A stretch of 39,716 nucleotides of DNA from Oscillospiraceae bacterium (GCA_017436575.1 JAFSCU010000011.1:1-39716); one strand, 5' to 3'. Positions 22,337 through 31,705 are shown, numbered from the stretch's first letter. Translations and numbers: made by a program. The notes: generated from the sequence alone by a model not told the origin.

Positions 22337-22954
22337 ATGAAGGTTTTACTTATAAGCGGCAGCCCCCGCAAAGAGGGCAACACTGCTATTGCACTGAACG
22401 AAATGGTAAAAGTGTTTGAAAAAGAGGGTATTGAAACAGAAATAATGCATATCGGCGGTAAAGACATCCGCGGTTGCATCGCCTGCGGCAAATGCAGACA
22501 GCTGGGACATTGTGTTTTTGATGATGCAGTGGTTGAAGCAGGCAAAAAACTGGCACAGGCAGACGGTCTGGTGGTGGGCAGCCCTGTTTACTATGCATCA
22601 GCCAACGGCACTGTAACATCTTTTATGGACAGGCTGTTTTATTCCAACAGCAGCGACCTGCGTATGAAGGTGGGCGCCGCCATTGCAGTGGCACGCCGCG
22701 GCGGACAGACCACTACTTTTGACCAGCTGAACAAATATTTCACCATCAGCGGTATGCCTGTAGCGTCCGGCCAGTATTGGAACGGTGTGCACGGTTCAGC
22801 CCCGGGTGAAGCAGAGCAGGACAGTGAAGGTCTGCAGCAGATGCGTACATTGGCGTCAAATATGGCTTTTCTTATGAAAAGTATTGCCCTGGGCAAAGAT
22901 AAATTCGGTCTGCCTGAAAGGGAAGCCCCACAGAGAATGAATTTTATAAGATAA
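22337..22954 (+). CDS. NADPH-dependent FMN reductase / iron-sulfur flavoprotein family
   Basis: The 205-residue protein has the FMN loop Ile-Ser-Gly-Ser-Pro-Arg-Lys-Glu-Gly-Asn-Thr at 6-16. The compact Cys cluster is Gly-Cys-Ile-Ala-Cys-Gly-Lys-Cys at about 46-53, with a fourth Cys (Gly-His-Cys-Val-Phe) a few residues on. The Gly-Ser-Pro-Val-Tyr-Tyr strand follows at about 82-87. This set is typical of iron-sulfur flavoproteins of anaerobes, which carry FMN and a 4Fe-4S cluster. TGAGGT precedes the ATG. A role in anaerobic electron transfer or oxidant reduction is a family inference. Confidence 0.85.
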   Translation: MKVLLISGSPRKEGNTAIALNEMVKVFEKEGIETEIMHIGGKDIRGCIACGKCRQLGHCVFDDAVVEAGKKLAQADGLVVGSPVYYASANGTVTSFMDRLFYSNSSDLRMKVGAAIAVARRGGQTTTFDQLNKYFTISGMPVASGQYWNGVHGSAPGEAEQDSEGLQQMRTLASNMAFLMKSIALGKDKFGLPEREAPQRMNFIR

Positions 22955-22987
22955 AACTGAAAAATTAAAAGAAATCTGGTAAATGTT

Positions 22988-23959
22988 ATGATTATAGGTT
23001 ATCTGTTTTTACTTTTGTTGCCACTGATATTTGTGCTGATGATTATTGGTACAGTTCTGGGGGCAATGCTATATATTGCAAAATACCGGTTTGTGGCGTT
23101 TATAGTGATAAGCATTGTCAGCGTACCTGTGCTGAAAGTTCTGACTGCTGCCGAGAAAAACCCGGTGGTCACAAAAATTGTGGTGGGTCTGGCCGGGCTG
23201 GCGCTGGCAGGTGTAGCCGCCTGGTATCTGATGCCTGCAGGCAATGTGTTCTCTGTTGCTGACAATGCCGCCAGTATGGAAATATCATACAAAAAACTGG
23301 GCGATAAAGATATGGAACGGACAGTCAGCTATCAAGACAAACAGGTTATACAGCAGGCTGTGGACAGTATTGACGATTTAATTTACAAACCTGTGCGAAA
23401 CAGTATTTCTCCGTCAGCCAGCGAACCGGTTTATTATATACAGCTTAAAGATGACAGCGGCAATGCTGTCGGGACGATAGCTGTTATCGGGGATAAATAT
23501 CTGACTGTTACAGACAAAAATGGCAAAATAAAAAAATATGTGCCATATTTTTATGGTGAAGACAATTATATACCGGTGACAAAGGTTGTCAGCCAGTTGT
23601 ACAGGGCTCCTGTAAGAGAAAATATTGAAGGCATATGGGAAAAATTTATGGATGACCTGAAACGCAGTTTTTCCTATGACGATAAAAAAATAACCTTTAC
23701 TATGCCTGCTGAACCGGAAGGCGAATACAAAAAATTCAGCATAAAAATAAAATTGGTGGTACCATACAAAGACCGCAGGGAATTCAAAGAGGTATTGTAT
23801 ATAAAAGATGCCGAAAAAGTACCAGCCGGTCAGGTATATCAGTTTGATATGCCAAAAGAAAAACTGATGTTTATAAGCATAGACCTGTCAATGGACGGCA
23901 GGGCAAAACCATTGGAAATAAAAAATATTCCTGCAAAATATAAATATTCTGCCAAATAG
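22988..23959 (+). CDS. Membrane-anchored protein of unknown function
   Basis: The 323-residue protein is not recognised. Three hydrophobic segments lie at the N-terminus (about 3-31, 34-51, 61-83), and the rest (about 90-323) is soluble and beta-rich, with many Lys, Asp and Tyr residues. It has a middle stretch that could be a small alpha/beta domain (Val-Tyr-Tyr-Ile-Gln-Leu-Lys-Asp-Asp, Ile-Gly-Asp-Lys-Tyr-Leu). The ribosome site is weak (CTGGTAA). It starts 33 bases after the FMN reductase gene and ends 17 bases before the nitroreductase gene, so the three may form a transcript. Confidence 0.65.
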   Translation: MIIGYLFLLLLPLIFVLMIIGTVLGAMLYIAKYRFVAFIVISIVSVPVLKVLTAAEKNPVVTKIVVGLAGLALAGVAAWYLMPAGNVFSVADNAASMEISYKKLGDKDMERTVSYQDKQVIQQAVDSIDDLIYKPVRNSISPSASEPVYYIQLKDDSGNAVGTIAVIGDKYLTVTDKNGKIKKYVPYFYGEDNYIPVTKVVSQLYRAPVRENIEGIWEKFMDDLKRSFSYDDKKITFTMPAEPEGEYKKFSIKIKLVVPYKDRREFKEVLYIKDAEKVPAGQVYQFDMPKEKLMFISIDLSMDGRAKPLEIKNIPAKYKYSAK

Positions 23960-23976
23960 TAATTAAGGAGAAGACT

Positions 23977-24510
23977 ATGGAACTGAACAACGCAATTTTT
24001 GAAAGAAGAAGTATCCGCAAATACAAAGACCTGCCTGTAACAGAAGAACAGGTGAGAGAAATACTGTGGGCTGCCAGCAATGCACCGTCATGGACAAACA
24101 GCCAGCCTTCACGATATTTTGTGGCAATGGGCGCCGCCCGTGACCAGGTGGCTGAAATGCTGCCGCAGTTCAATAAAAACAATGTAATCAATGCACCGGT
24201 GCTGATTGTTTCCTGTGTGAAAAAAGGCACATCCGGCTATGGCAAAGACGGCGTGGCACGCACCCATCTGGATGATGGTTTTCTGCATTTTGACAACGGC
24301 CTGCGGGTGCAGAATATCTGTCTGAAAGCATTGGATATGGGTCTGGGTACACTGATTATGGGCCTGTATGATGAAAAAGCTATCAGAGAATACTTTGAAA
24401 TCGACGACAGCCTGGAAATTGTATGTGTGCTGTCTGTTGGTGTGCCTGACGATGCACCTGAAGCAAGACCAAGAAAATCAGTGGACGAAATAGCAGTATT
24501 CAAAAAATAA
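23977..24510 (+). CDS. Nitroreductase family protein
   Basis: The 177-residue protein begins Asn-Ala-Ile-Phe-Glu-Arg-Arg-Ser-Ile-Arg-Lys-Tyr, the FMN-binding start of nitroreductases, and continues with Ala-Ala-Ser-Asn-Ala-Pro-Ser-Trp-Thr-Asn-Ser-Gln-Pro. A Gly-Leu-Gly-Thr-Leu-Ile-Met-Gly block lies near residue 130. Family members are homodimeric FMN enzymes reducing nitro compounds or quinones with NAD(P)H. The gene has an AAGGAG site and lies behind an FMN reductase and an unknown membrane protein. Confidence 0.88.
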   Translation: MELNNAIFERRSIRKYKDLPVTEEQVREILWAASNAPSWTNSQPSRYFVAMGAARDQVAEMLPQFNKNNVINAPVLIVSCVKKGTSGYGKDGVARTHLDDGFLHFDNGLRVQNICLKALDMGLGTLIMGLYDEKAIREYFEIDDSLEIVCVLSVGVPDDAPEARPRKSVDEIAVFKK

Positions 24511-24516
24511 TTTTTA

Positions 24517-24525
24517 TGTTATACT
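24517..24525 (+). promoter_or_regulatory. Extended -10 promoter of the guanine deaminase gene
   Basis: TGTTATACT lies 45 bases before the start. There is no convincing -35 hexamer. It sits directly after the nitroreductase stop codon. Confidence 0.4.
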
Positions 24526-24570
24526 GAAAACACTGAAACATCGATAATTATTATATATATGGAGGATACA

Positions 24571-25827
24571 ATGGCAGTACAGATTCATCACGGCGATATT
24601 CTTTATGCCGAAAACAAAGACAGCCTGAAAACCCACGAAAACAGCTATATAGTTGTAGTTGACGGTATGGTTGAAGGTATTTACACACAGATTCCACCAC
24701 AGTTTGCAGATTCACCTGTTACACACCACGGCCGTGGTGTAATCATTCCTGCATTTTCCGACCTGCATGTCCACGCTTCACAGTATACAGAACGCGGCCT
24801 TGGCATGGACTGCCTGCTGTACAACTGGCTGAATGACTACACCTTCCCACAGGAAGCAAAATTTGCAGACCTGGATTATGCCAAAGATACTTATGATGCC
24901 TTTGTGGATGAGCTGATTGCCAACGGCACTTTCCATGCCGCAATCTTTGCCACAATTCATCGTCCTGCTACCAATTATCTTTTCAAAAAGATGGAAGAAA
25001 AAGGCCTCTATGGCTATGTGGGCAAGGTAAATATGGATATGGGCAGCCCTGAATACCTGTGCGAAACTACCGAAGAATCCCTGGCAGAGACAGAAAAATA
25101 TCTGGCAGAACACACAGAATGCACCACAGTAAAACCAATTATCACTCCACGCTTTGCACCTACCTGTTCACAGGAACTGATTACAGGCCTGGGCAAACTG
25201 GCACAGAAATATAAAGTGGGTTTGCACACTCATATTGTAGAATCAAAATGGGAAGCAGCCGAAGCACTGAAACTGTTCCCGGACCACGGCTCTGATGCTG
25301 AAATTTACGAAAGGGCAGGGCTTATGGACCACGGCCCGGTTGTACTGGCCCACGTTATTTTCCCTACAGAAGAAGATATCCGCATTATGAAAAAACACAA
25401 TGCAGTTGCAGTTCATTGCCCTGATGCAACTACAAACGTTATTGCAGGCATTATGCCACTGGCAACACTGCAGGACAAAGGTGTGGACGTTTGTGTGGGC
25501 TCTGACGTAGGCGGCGGCCATCATCTGGCAGTTTACAAACAGGTGGCACGCGCTGTGCAGCTGTCAAAAATCAAAGAATTCTATGAACCGGAGGAAAGCA
25601 GAACAATCAATTTTGCTAATGCTTTCTACTGCGCCACAAAGGTGGGCGGTTCTGCTTTCGGCAAGATGGGCAGTCTGGAACCGGGCTACCATTTCAACGC
25701 CATTGTTGTTGACGGTGTGGAAGACAAAGGCATCAGCCTGACACCTGCTGAAAGGGTGGAACGTTTCTGCTATATCGGTGATGACAGAAATATTGTTGCC
25801 AGATATATCGACGGCAAAGCATTGTAA
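24571..25827 (+). CDS. guaD: Guanine deaminase (amidohydrolase)
   Basis: The start at 24571 follows GGAGG at 24561; the ATG at 24559 overlaps that site. The product has 418 residues. Zinc-site motifs are visible: Asp-Leu-His-Val-His at about 65-69, His-Thr-His-Ile-Val-Glu-Ser, His-Val-Ile-Phe, and Val-Gly-Ser-Asp-Val-Gly-Gly-Gly with the metal Asp. The early Gln-Tyr-Thr-Glu-Arg-Gly block after the first His pair matches guanine deaminases. The block Val-His-Cys-Pro-Asp-Ala-Thr-Thr-Asn departs from the usual His-Cys-Pro-x-Ser-Asn. It converts guanine to xanthine in purine salvage. No xanthine permease is adjacent. Confidence 0.85.
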   Translation: MAVQIHHGDILYAENKDSLKTHENSYIVVVDGMVEGIYTQIPPQFADSPVTHHGRGVIIPAFSDLHVHASQYTERGLGMDCLLYNWLNDYTFPQEAKFADLDYAKDTYDAFVDELIANGTFHAAIFATIHRPATNYLFKKMEEKGLYGYVGKVNMDMGSPEYLCETTEESLAETEKYLAEHTECTTVKPIITPRFAPTCSQELITGLGKLAQKYKVGLHTHIVESKWEAAEALKLFPDHGSDAEIYERAGLMDHGPVVLAHVIFPTEEDIRIMKKHNAVAVHCPDATTNVIAGIMPLATLQDKGVDVCVGSDVGGGHHLAVYKQVARAVQLSKIKEFYEPEESRTINFANAFYCATKVGGSAFGKMGSLEPGYHFNAIVVDGVEDKGISLTPAERVERFCYIGDDRNIVARYIDGKAL

Positions 25828-25836
25828 TACAAATCC

Positions 25837-25870
25837 GTGCAGACAGAGATGTCTGCACTTTTATTTTTTG
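25837..25870 (+). terminator. Terminator of guaD
   Basis: A perfect 9-bp stem (25837-25845 with 25850-25858) with a 4-base loop is followed by TTTTATTTTTT. Confidence 0.88.
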
Positions 25871-25885
25871 ATACCAAATATCTGA

Positions 25886-25914
25886 TTGACAATGTTTTTC
25901 CTGGATAATATTAT
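25886..25914 (+). promoter_or_regulatory. Sigma-A promoter of the surface protein/MscS pair
   Basis: TTGACA (25886-25891), a 17-base spacer and TATTAT (25909-25914). Confidence 0.8.
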
Positions 25915-25973
25915 ATAGATATAATACATAAGACAACTTTTATATATAAAAACACAGGAAAGGAAGTGGTACA

Positions 25974-28646
25974 ATGGCTGATTTCAACCGACAGGAAATA
26001 CATCAGGATTTTGATGAGTTTTTCCCTGTCCAGGCTGACGTTGGTAAGCGCTCCATAAAAATACCGGCGGCTAAAATGCTGGCTGCGCTGGCTACAATGG
26101 CCGTTACCGCAGCATTGGTTTTCAACACTTATGTGGATTGTTTTGCTACACAGATATGGCACAATTCTGCCTTGCTGGATGTAAATGTGCTCAACCGGCA
26201 GGAATACCGGACCATAGACTGGCAACTGACAGAAGAAGACGGAGATATTGTCCGGCAGGGCCAGCTTGATATCCATCAGCAGACACTGCAAATAGAAAAC
26301 CTGACCCCCGGCACAGGCTATTCAATTACCTTTACCACACAGGCAGAGGACGAAACAAAGATAATAGGGAATTACCGCTTTACCACAGGCAGCCCACCTG
26401 CGGCTGCTCCTGCACCGGTCGGCACACCTGCTCCGGCTGTTACACCAACTCCTGTTGTTACATCTACACCGGCTCCTACTGTGGAACCTACCGCCACACC
26501 GACGGCCACACCTGTCTCGACTGCTACCCCATCACCTACACAGCGGTCAGTAATAGTGCCGCCGGCACCTGTGGTTACAGCAACCCCGGCACCTACAGCA
26601 GTACCTACAGTGCGGCCAACTGTCCGGCCTTCAACCGAACCAACAACAGAACCTACTGTTGAACCAACCGCAGAACCTACTGTTGAACCAACTGCAGAAC
26701 CTTCTCCGGAACCAACTGCAGAACCAACACCTGTTTCATATGCAGTATCAGTTACTGCTGCAGGCGGCGGTACAGTATCCGCCAATCCTGAAACAGCCAC
26801 AGCCGGCACACAGGTTACGCTTACCGCTACAGCAGACAGTGGTTACCGCTTTGCAGAATGGCAGCAGACTGCCGGCCCTACTGTAACAATCACTGATAAT
26901 GTATTTACAATGCCGGAAGGCGATGTGGAATTCACAGCTGTATTTGAAGAAATTCTCTACACAGTTACAGTCACATCCCAGGGCGATGGCACAGTATCTG
27001 CAAATCCTGTATCAGCACCGGCAGGCACATTGGTTACACTTACTGCCACACCTATCGAAAACAACATATTTGTACAGTGGCAGCAGACATCCGGCACAAC
27101 TGTACAAATCACTGACAACACATTTACAATGCCTGAAAGCGATGTTGCTTTCACCGGCATGTTTGAATATGTTCCACAGCGGCCGCAGGCAATGGAAACA
27201 GTGGTAAACGACATCACTGTGGAAGAACTGGCGCCGGAAATCACTACACCGCCTACAGCAGAAGTGGATGTTGACTTTGTATTCCGGCTCAACGATGCAC
27301 AGCTGGTTGATATTACTGTGGAACACGCTATATACAATACATATGACAACAGTGTGATTACCCAGTATGACGATATACAGACCACACCGGTAACAGACGC
27401 TGATATGGTGGCCAGTGCAAACCATACCTTTACAATAACCGAAGGCATGGCGGACTATTACAGATATGTGGCTACCCCACTGCTTACATACACTATGCCG
27501 GATGGTTTACAGTACACCTTGACAGGCAACAGGTTCACATTCCAGACGGCGACTTTCAATAATGCTGATTACAGCAGCAGTTCTGTAACCTACAGCATAT
27601 CCGACAATCCTGATGGTACTAAACAACTGGATTATACAGTTACTGTCGGTTCTGAAGATATTATGGGCAATGCTGACAATCTGCGAATAACTGCACTGTC
27701 TGTATATTTTGACCGGACAGAAATAGAAGTACCGGCTGCTGACTTCCCGCTGGCACCGGGTGTAATGATTTACAGTGGCAGTATATTGCTGACAGATGAC
27801 ATGCTGGCCACAGATACACATATTCTCGATGTTACTGTAACAGGCCATTCATATGTGACACTGTCAGACGGTACAGTAAAAGACCTGGGCAACGAAAGTA
27901 TGCTGTATCTGTACAATGATGAAGTCCGCACCAACACCGGCGGATATACGCTGACGGCATCATTGCCGGCCAACAACCCTGAATCAGACGGCATCAGCAT
28001 TTCAGATGTACAGATTTCTGTAAACGGAAACAACTATTCTGACAGCCTGTCAAACGTAGTCCTGTCACCGGATACACCGACTGCGGTATCTTTACGTTAC
28101 ACCATCGGCAGCAGCACGGATACCTGGCCGGATGCGTATTACTATCCGCAGGTAGCCCCTGCAAACGGCGCAACAGATTTCTACTGCAACGTTACACCGG
28201 ATGCACCGTACTATATCGAAGAAACAAAATTTGATGTTTCCTTCACATTGCCTGCAATCACAGCTGCGGAAGGCGCAACCATCGACTTGTCACAGTATGT
28301 GGATTACACAGGTATTAACCTTGTGTACAACAGATATATCGTTACTTCCGGCACATTTGTGTCTGATGACTACAGCTGGAAAGATGAATATTACCTGCGG
28401 GGCGAAACCTTTACCCTGTCAGACCATATCACCGGTGGCGATATCCGGGAAGGCAGTGAATATACTGTCACAATTCTGCAGACTGTTTTAGACCAGAATG
28501 GCAATGAAGTGGACACTTTGCGGGCAGAGTACAACACCACAGCCACGCGGGGGGTATCCGGCCCACAGCTGGAAATCACCTACACCGAATCACCTGTGGA
28601 ACAGTGCAACAAAGAAATATATATAACCTACCGGTTGGTAAGCTAA
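25974..28646 (+). CDS. Large membrane-anchored surface protein with InlB-B-like repeats
   Basis: The 890-residue protein has a cytoplasmic N-terminus (1-33), one membrane segment (about 34-55) and a fibronectin-III-like unit (about 60-138, with Leu-Thr-Pro-Gly-Thr-Gly-Tyr). A Pro/Thr/Glu linker (about 139-255) with Pro-Thr-Val-Glu/Pro-Thr-Ala-Glu repeats follows, then two InlB-B/bacterial-repeat units (about 256-328 and 329-402; Gly-Gly-Thr-Val-Ser-Ala-Asn-Pro, Phe-Thr-Met-Pro-Glu-x-Asp-Val), and a long beta-rich part (about 410-890) without recognised domains. There is no LPxTG motif and no classic cleaved signal, so it should stay anchored by the N-terminal helix. Two AGGAA/AGGAAG sites precede the ATG. 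An MscS gene follows 26 bases later. Confidence 0.8.
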   Translation: MADFNRQEIHQDFDEFFPVQADVGKRSIKIPAAKMLAALATMAVTAALVFNTYVDCFATQIWHNSALLDVNVLNRQEYRTIDWQLTEEDGDIVRQGQLDIHQQTLQIENLTPGTGYSITFTTQAEDETKIIGNYRFTTGSPPAAAPAPVGTPAPAVTPTPVVTSTPAPTVEPTATPTATPVSTATPSPTQRSVIVPPAPVVTATPAPTAVPTVRPTVRPSTEPTTEPTVEPTAEPTVEPTAEPSPEPTAEPTPVSYAVSVTAAGGGTVSANPETATAGTQVTLTATADSGYRFAEWQQTAGPTVTITDNVFTMPEGDVEFTAVFEEILYTVTVTSQGDGTVSANPVSAPAGTLVTLTATPIENNIFVQWQQTSGTTVQITDNTFTMPESDVAFTGMFEYVPQRPQAMETVVNDITVEELAPEITTPPTAEVDVDFVFRLNDAQLVDITVEHAIYNTYDNSVITQYDDIQTTPVTDADMVASANHTFTITEGMADYYRYVATPLLTYTMPDGLQYTLTGNRFTFQTATFNNADYSSSSVTYSISDNPDGTKQLDYTVTVGSEDIMGNADNLRITALSVYFDRTEIEVPAADFPLAPGVMIYSGSILLTDDMLATDTHILDVTVTGHSYVTLSDGTVKDLGNESMLYLYNDEVRTNTGGYTLTASLPANNPESDGISISDVQISVNGNNYSDSLSNVVLSPDTPTAVSLRYTIGSSTDTWPDAYYYPQVAPANGATDFYCNVTPDAPYYIEETKFDVSFTLPAITAAEGATIDLSQYVDYTGINLVYNRYIVTSGTFVSDDYSWKDEYYLRGETFTLSDHITGGDIREGSEYTVTILQTVLDQNGNEVDTLRAEYNTTATRGVSGPQLEITYTESPVEQCNKEIYITYRLVS

Positions 28647-28672
28647 AAAATAAAGTAAATGAGGTATCAGAA

Positions 28673-29605
28673 ATGAAAAAATCAAATGGATTATTAAAGG
28701 TTGCAGGTCTTGTGGTGCTGCTGATAGTATTGCTGAACCCAGCTATGAACCCTCTTCTCAGCGAAGGTGTAAAAAACGCCACAAAAGCACAACTGCAGTC
28801 AACTTTCGGTCTGTTGGCAGGCGGCACATCTGGCCTTTTCTCACCGGCAAGGATTATGACAGTATTGGCTGTTATTATCTTTATGTGGCTGGTTACAACG
28901 CTGTCCTGTGCAATACTGGAAAAAATTTCAAAAGGCAAACGCCGCAGCCAGACAGTTGCAGGCCTGACAATCAGCGTTATCAAAGTGGTTGGCGCAATTG
29001 CCACAATAGTATGGGTTCTCAGTGTTGTTGGTGTTGACATCGGCACTATCTTTGCTTCCCTTGGTATTATGTCACTGATTATAGGCTTTGGTGTACAGAG
29101 CCTTATCGAAGACTGTGTAACAGGTTTGTTTATCATTTTCGAAGGTGTCTACAACATCGGTGATGTCATCGTGCTGGACACTTTCCGCGGCACGGTGGAA
29201 AAAATCACACTGCGTACAACAACCATCAAAGACGCCGGCGGCAACCTGAAAATCATCAACAACTCTGACATCCGCAATGTACAGAACCGTTCAACAGTTG
29301 AATCTCTGGCTATATGCGATATCGGCATCACATATGAATCAGACATCCGTGAAGTTGAAAAACTGATTTTGCCGGAACTGCCAAGAATCTATGAAGAAAA
29401 CAAAGACGTTTTCCTGAATGTTCCTCAATACTCCGGCGTACAAACACTGGACGCATCAGCTGTTGTACTGCGTTTTAATGTCCCTACCACAGAAAGCAAT
29501 TTCTTTGCTGCGACAAGACGCCTGAACAGAGAAATGAAATGCCTCTTTGACGATAAGGGAATCGAAATTCCATTTAACCAGTTGGTTATTCATCAGGCAA
29601 AATAG
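28673..29605 (+). CDS. mscS: MscS-family mechanosensitive channel
   Basis: The start at 28673 has GAGGT about 7 bases upstream. The product has 310 residues. Membrane segments lie at about 9-28, 62-82 and 100-160; the last pore segment has the Gly/Ala-rich Ala-Ser-Leu-Gly-Ile-Met-Ser-Leu-Ile-Ile-Gly-Phe-Gly-Val-Gln, followed by the beta domain Gly-Asp-Val-Ile-Val-Leu-Asp and Gly-Thr-Val-Glu-Lys-Ile-Thr-Leu-Arg-Thr-Thr-Thr, then Ile-Asn-Asn-Ser-Asp-Ile. These are hallmark MscS residues. The channel releases osmolytes on membrane tension. It is 26 bases downstream of the surface protein and shares its promoter. Confidence 0.92.
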   Translation: MKKSNGLLKVAGLVVLLIVLLNPAMNPLLSEGVKNATKAQLQSTFGLLAGGTSGLFSPARIMTVLAVIIFMWLVTTLSCAILEKISKGKRRSQTVAGLTISVIKVVGAIATIVWVLSVVGVDIGTIFASLGIMSLIIGFGVQSLIEDCVTGLFIIFEGVYNIGDVIVLDTFRGTVEKITLRTTTIKDAGGNLKIINNSDIRNVQNRSTVESLAICDIGITYESDIREVEKLILPELPRIYEENKDVFLNVPQYSGVQTLDASAVVLRFNVPTTESNFFAATRRLNREMKCLFDDKGIEIPFNQLVIHQAK

Positions 29606-29616
29606 TATATATACAG

Positions 29617-29648
29617 AACACCGCAGTGCAAACTGCGGTGTTTTCTAT
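29617..29648 (+). terminator. Terminator of the surface protein-mscS operon
   Basis: A perfect 11-bp stem (29617-29627 with 29632-29642) has a 4-base loop and is followed by TTTTCT. Confidence 0.88.
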
Positions 29649-29710
29649 CGCTTACTGTCTGATATAAGTGTTATAATTATAGTTAACAATTAAACATTTG
29701 AGAGGTTTTT

Positions 29711-30808
29711 ATGAACAAACTGGGTTTTGGATATCTTCGTCTGCCAAAAATTGATGAAGAGCTGGACTATGAAAAAATAAATCAGATTACTGATGCCTAT
29801 CTTGCGGCAGGAGGCATATATTTTGACACCGCCTATTCTTATCTGGGCGGCAAAAGTGAAGAGGCCATCGGTCGTTGTCTGTCTGCGCGTCATCCACGCG
29901 ACAGCTTTATGCTGGCGTCAAAACTGGCAGGCTATGATGCAAAAAGCATAGACGACTGCTGGGCACAGTTCAACACCCAGCTTTCACGCTGTGGCGTGGA
30001 ATATTTTGATGTATATATGCTGCACTGGCTGAACAAAAAGAACTACACCATTGCTGAAAAATATGATGAATTCGGCTTTTTACAGCAGCTGAAAGATAAA
30101 GGTCTGGCAAAGAAAACAGGCTTTTCTTACCACGATACAGCCGACCTGCTGGACGAAATCCTTACAAAACATCCGGAAGTTGACTATGTACTGCTGCAGA
30201 TAAACTATCTGGACTGGGAAAGCGATGCTATACAGAGCCGCCTGTGTTATGAAACCTGTGTAAAACACGGCAAAAAAGTAATAGTTATGGAACCTGTAAA
30301 GGGTGGCAGTCTGGCAAATATTCCTGACCGGGCAAAAGAAATTCTGAAAGAAATTGACGAAAATGCTACTCCGGCAGCCCATGCCATCCGATTTGCTCAA
30401 AGCCTGGAAAATGTGGAAATCGTGTTGTCCGGCATGAACAGCCTGGAGCAGATTGAAGAAAATATGCGTCAAATCACTCCGATGCCAGAAAAAGAAATGG
30501 CAATACTGCAGAAAGCGGTTTCAGTTATCAAAGGTGCGACAGCTGTTGACTGTACAGCCTGTGGCTATTGTCTGAAACACTGTCCGAAAAGCATTGCAAT
30601 TCCGCAGTACTTCAAGCTTTACAACGAATATAAACGCAACCCTAACGATGACTGGAAAATAATTCCTGTTTACGACAGCTTGATACTTAAAAACGGGGCA
30701 GCATCAGAATGTATTTCCTGCCGACGCTGTGAAAATAACTGTCCGCAGAAACTGCCGATTACAAAGCATCTGGCAGATATTGTACAGGCATTTGAAACAA
30801 AAGAATAA
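29711..30808 (+). CDS. Aldo/keto reductase with C-terminal ferredoxin-like clusters
   Basis: The 365-residue protein has a TIM-barrel aldo/keto reductase part (about 1-265). The tetrad is present: Asp-Thr-Ala-Tyr-Ser-Tyr, Ser-Lys-Leu and Met-Leu-His-Trp. The C-terminus (about 275-350) carries two Cys motifs, Cys-Thr-Ala-Cys-Gly-Tyr-Cys-Leu-Lys-His-Cys-Pro and Cys-Ile-Ser-Cys-Arg-Arg-Cys-Glu-Asn-Asn-Cys-Pro, for two 4Fe-4S clusters. This combination is common in anaerobic Clostridia, often with unknown substrate. GAGAGG precedes the ATG, and a TATAAT lies at 29672-29677. It is monocistronic. Confidence 0.92.
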   Translation: MNKLGFGYLRLPKIDEELDYEKINQITDAYLAAGGIYFDTAYSYLGGKSEEAIGRCLSARHPRDSFMLASKLAGYDAKSIDDCWAQFNTQLSRCGVEYFDVYMLHWLNKKNYTIAEKYDEFGFLQQLKDKGLAKKTGFSYHDTADLLDEILTKHPEVDYVLLQINYLDWESDAIQSRLCYETCVKHGKKVIVMEPVKGGSLANIPDRAKEILKEIDENATPAAHAIRFAQSLENVEIVLSGMNSLEQIEENMRQITPMPEKEMAILQKAVSVIKGATAVDCTACGYCLKHCPKSIAIPQYFKLYNEYKRNPNDDWKIIPVYDSLILKNGAASECISCRRCENNCPQKLPITKHLADIVQAFETKE

Positions 30809-30817
30809 TACAAAGAT

Positions 30818-30847
30818 AAAAGCACAGGCCGGCCAGCCTGTGCTTTT
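30818..30847. terminator. Bidirectional terminator between the aldo/keto reductase and purine nucleoside phosphorylase genes
   Basis: A 12-bp stem (30818-30829 with 30836-30847) with a 6-base loop has A and T runs within the stem ends on both sides. It serves the two converging genes. Confidence 0.85.
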
Positions 30848-30849
30848 GC

Positions 30850-31674
30850 TTACATATTTGCAATAATATCTTTTACATAGGCCGGGAAAGTTTCTTCCAC
30901 CATTTTTGCGGCCTTGTCCACTTCTTCAGCAGACAGGGAAATTTCCAGCATATCAGTTGGCAGTGCTGTAACAACAGACAGCCCCAGTATCGGCATACCG
31001 CAGTGGGCGGCAGTAATGGCTTCCACTACTGTGGACATACCCACGGCATCAGCACCCAGCAGTCTGGCCATTTTGGCTTCTGCCACTGTTTCGTACTGTG
31101 GGCCTTCAAAGAACATATACACACCTTCACGGATGGTCAGCGGGCTGTTTTCACCGCATTTTCTTGCGATTCCTCGCAACGCAGGGGTGTAAACATCTCT
31201 CATTTCAAAAAATCTTTCGCCAAATTCGTCTACATTTGGTCCGCGAAGCGGGCTGTGACCAAAGATTTTGATGTGGTCAGAAATAATCATTACATCGCCT
31301 ACGCCGTATTCTTTGTTTATTGCGCCGCTGGCATTGGTAAGTATTGTTTTTTCCACTCCCAGCAGTTTGAACAGGCGGATTGGAATAACCAGCTGTTCAA
31401 AGTCATACCCTTCATAAACGTGGAATCTGCCGGACATACAGATAACCTTTTTACCTGCCACTGTGCCGGCAATCAGTTTGCCTGCGTGGAAAGGTGCAGT
31501 GGAGATAAGAAAGTTAGGGATATCTTTGTAGTCAATTACCACAGGGTTTTCTATTTCATCACCAAAACGGCCCAGGGACGAGCCAAGGATAATTGCGATT
31601 TCAGGAGTAAACGGCAGTCTTTCTTTTACATAGTCAGCGCTTTTTTTATAAAATTCAAAATTGTACAGGTCCAT
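30850..31674 (-). CDS. punA: Purine nucleoside phosphorylase, type I (PunA)
   Basis: The 274-residue protein carries the PunA marks: Ile-Leu-Gly-Ser-Ser-Leu-Gly-Arg-Phe phosphate loop (about 29-37), Met-Ser-Gly-Arg-Phe-His-Val-Tyr-Glu-Gly-Tyr (about 75-85), Thr-Asn-Ala-Ser-Gly-Ala-Ile-Asn, and Gly-Met-Ser-Thr-Val-Val-Glu near residue 215. It splits guanosine and inosine to a base and ribose 1-phosphate, which would feed the guanine deaminase encoded at 24571. Length is normal. GGAGG lies about 9 bases before the start. Confidence 0.95.
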   Translation of the reverse strand: MDLYNFEFYKKSADYVKERLPFTPEIAIILGSSLGRFGDEIENPVVIDYKDIPNFLISTAPFHAGKLIAGTVAGKKVICMSGRFHVYEGYDFEQLVIPIRLFKLLGVEKTILTNASGAINKEYGVGDVMIISDHIKIFGHSPLRGPNVDEFGERFFEMRDVYTPALRGIARKCGENSPLTIREGVYMFFEGPQYETVAEAKMARLLGADAVGMSTVVEAITAAHCGMPILGLSVVTALPTDMLEISLSAEEVDKAAKMVEETFPAYVKDIIANM

Positions 31675-31705
31675 ATCCAGCCTCCGTCATATATTTATTA
31701 TTTTC

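Noticed and set aside
26372-26809. A minus-strand Gly/Val-rich frame opposite the Pro/Thr linker
   Set aside because: It is the complement of a low-complexity repeat in a well-supported gene and has no start signal.
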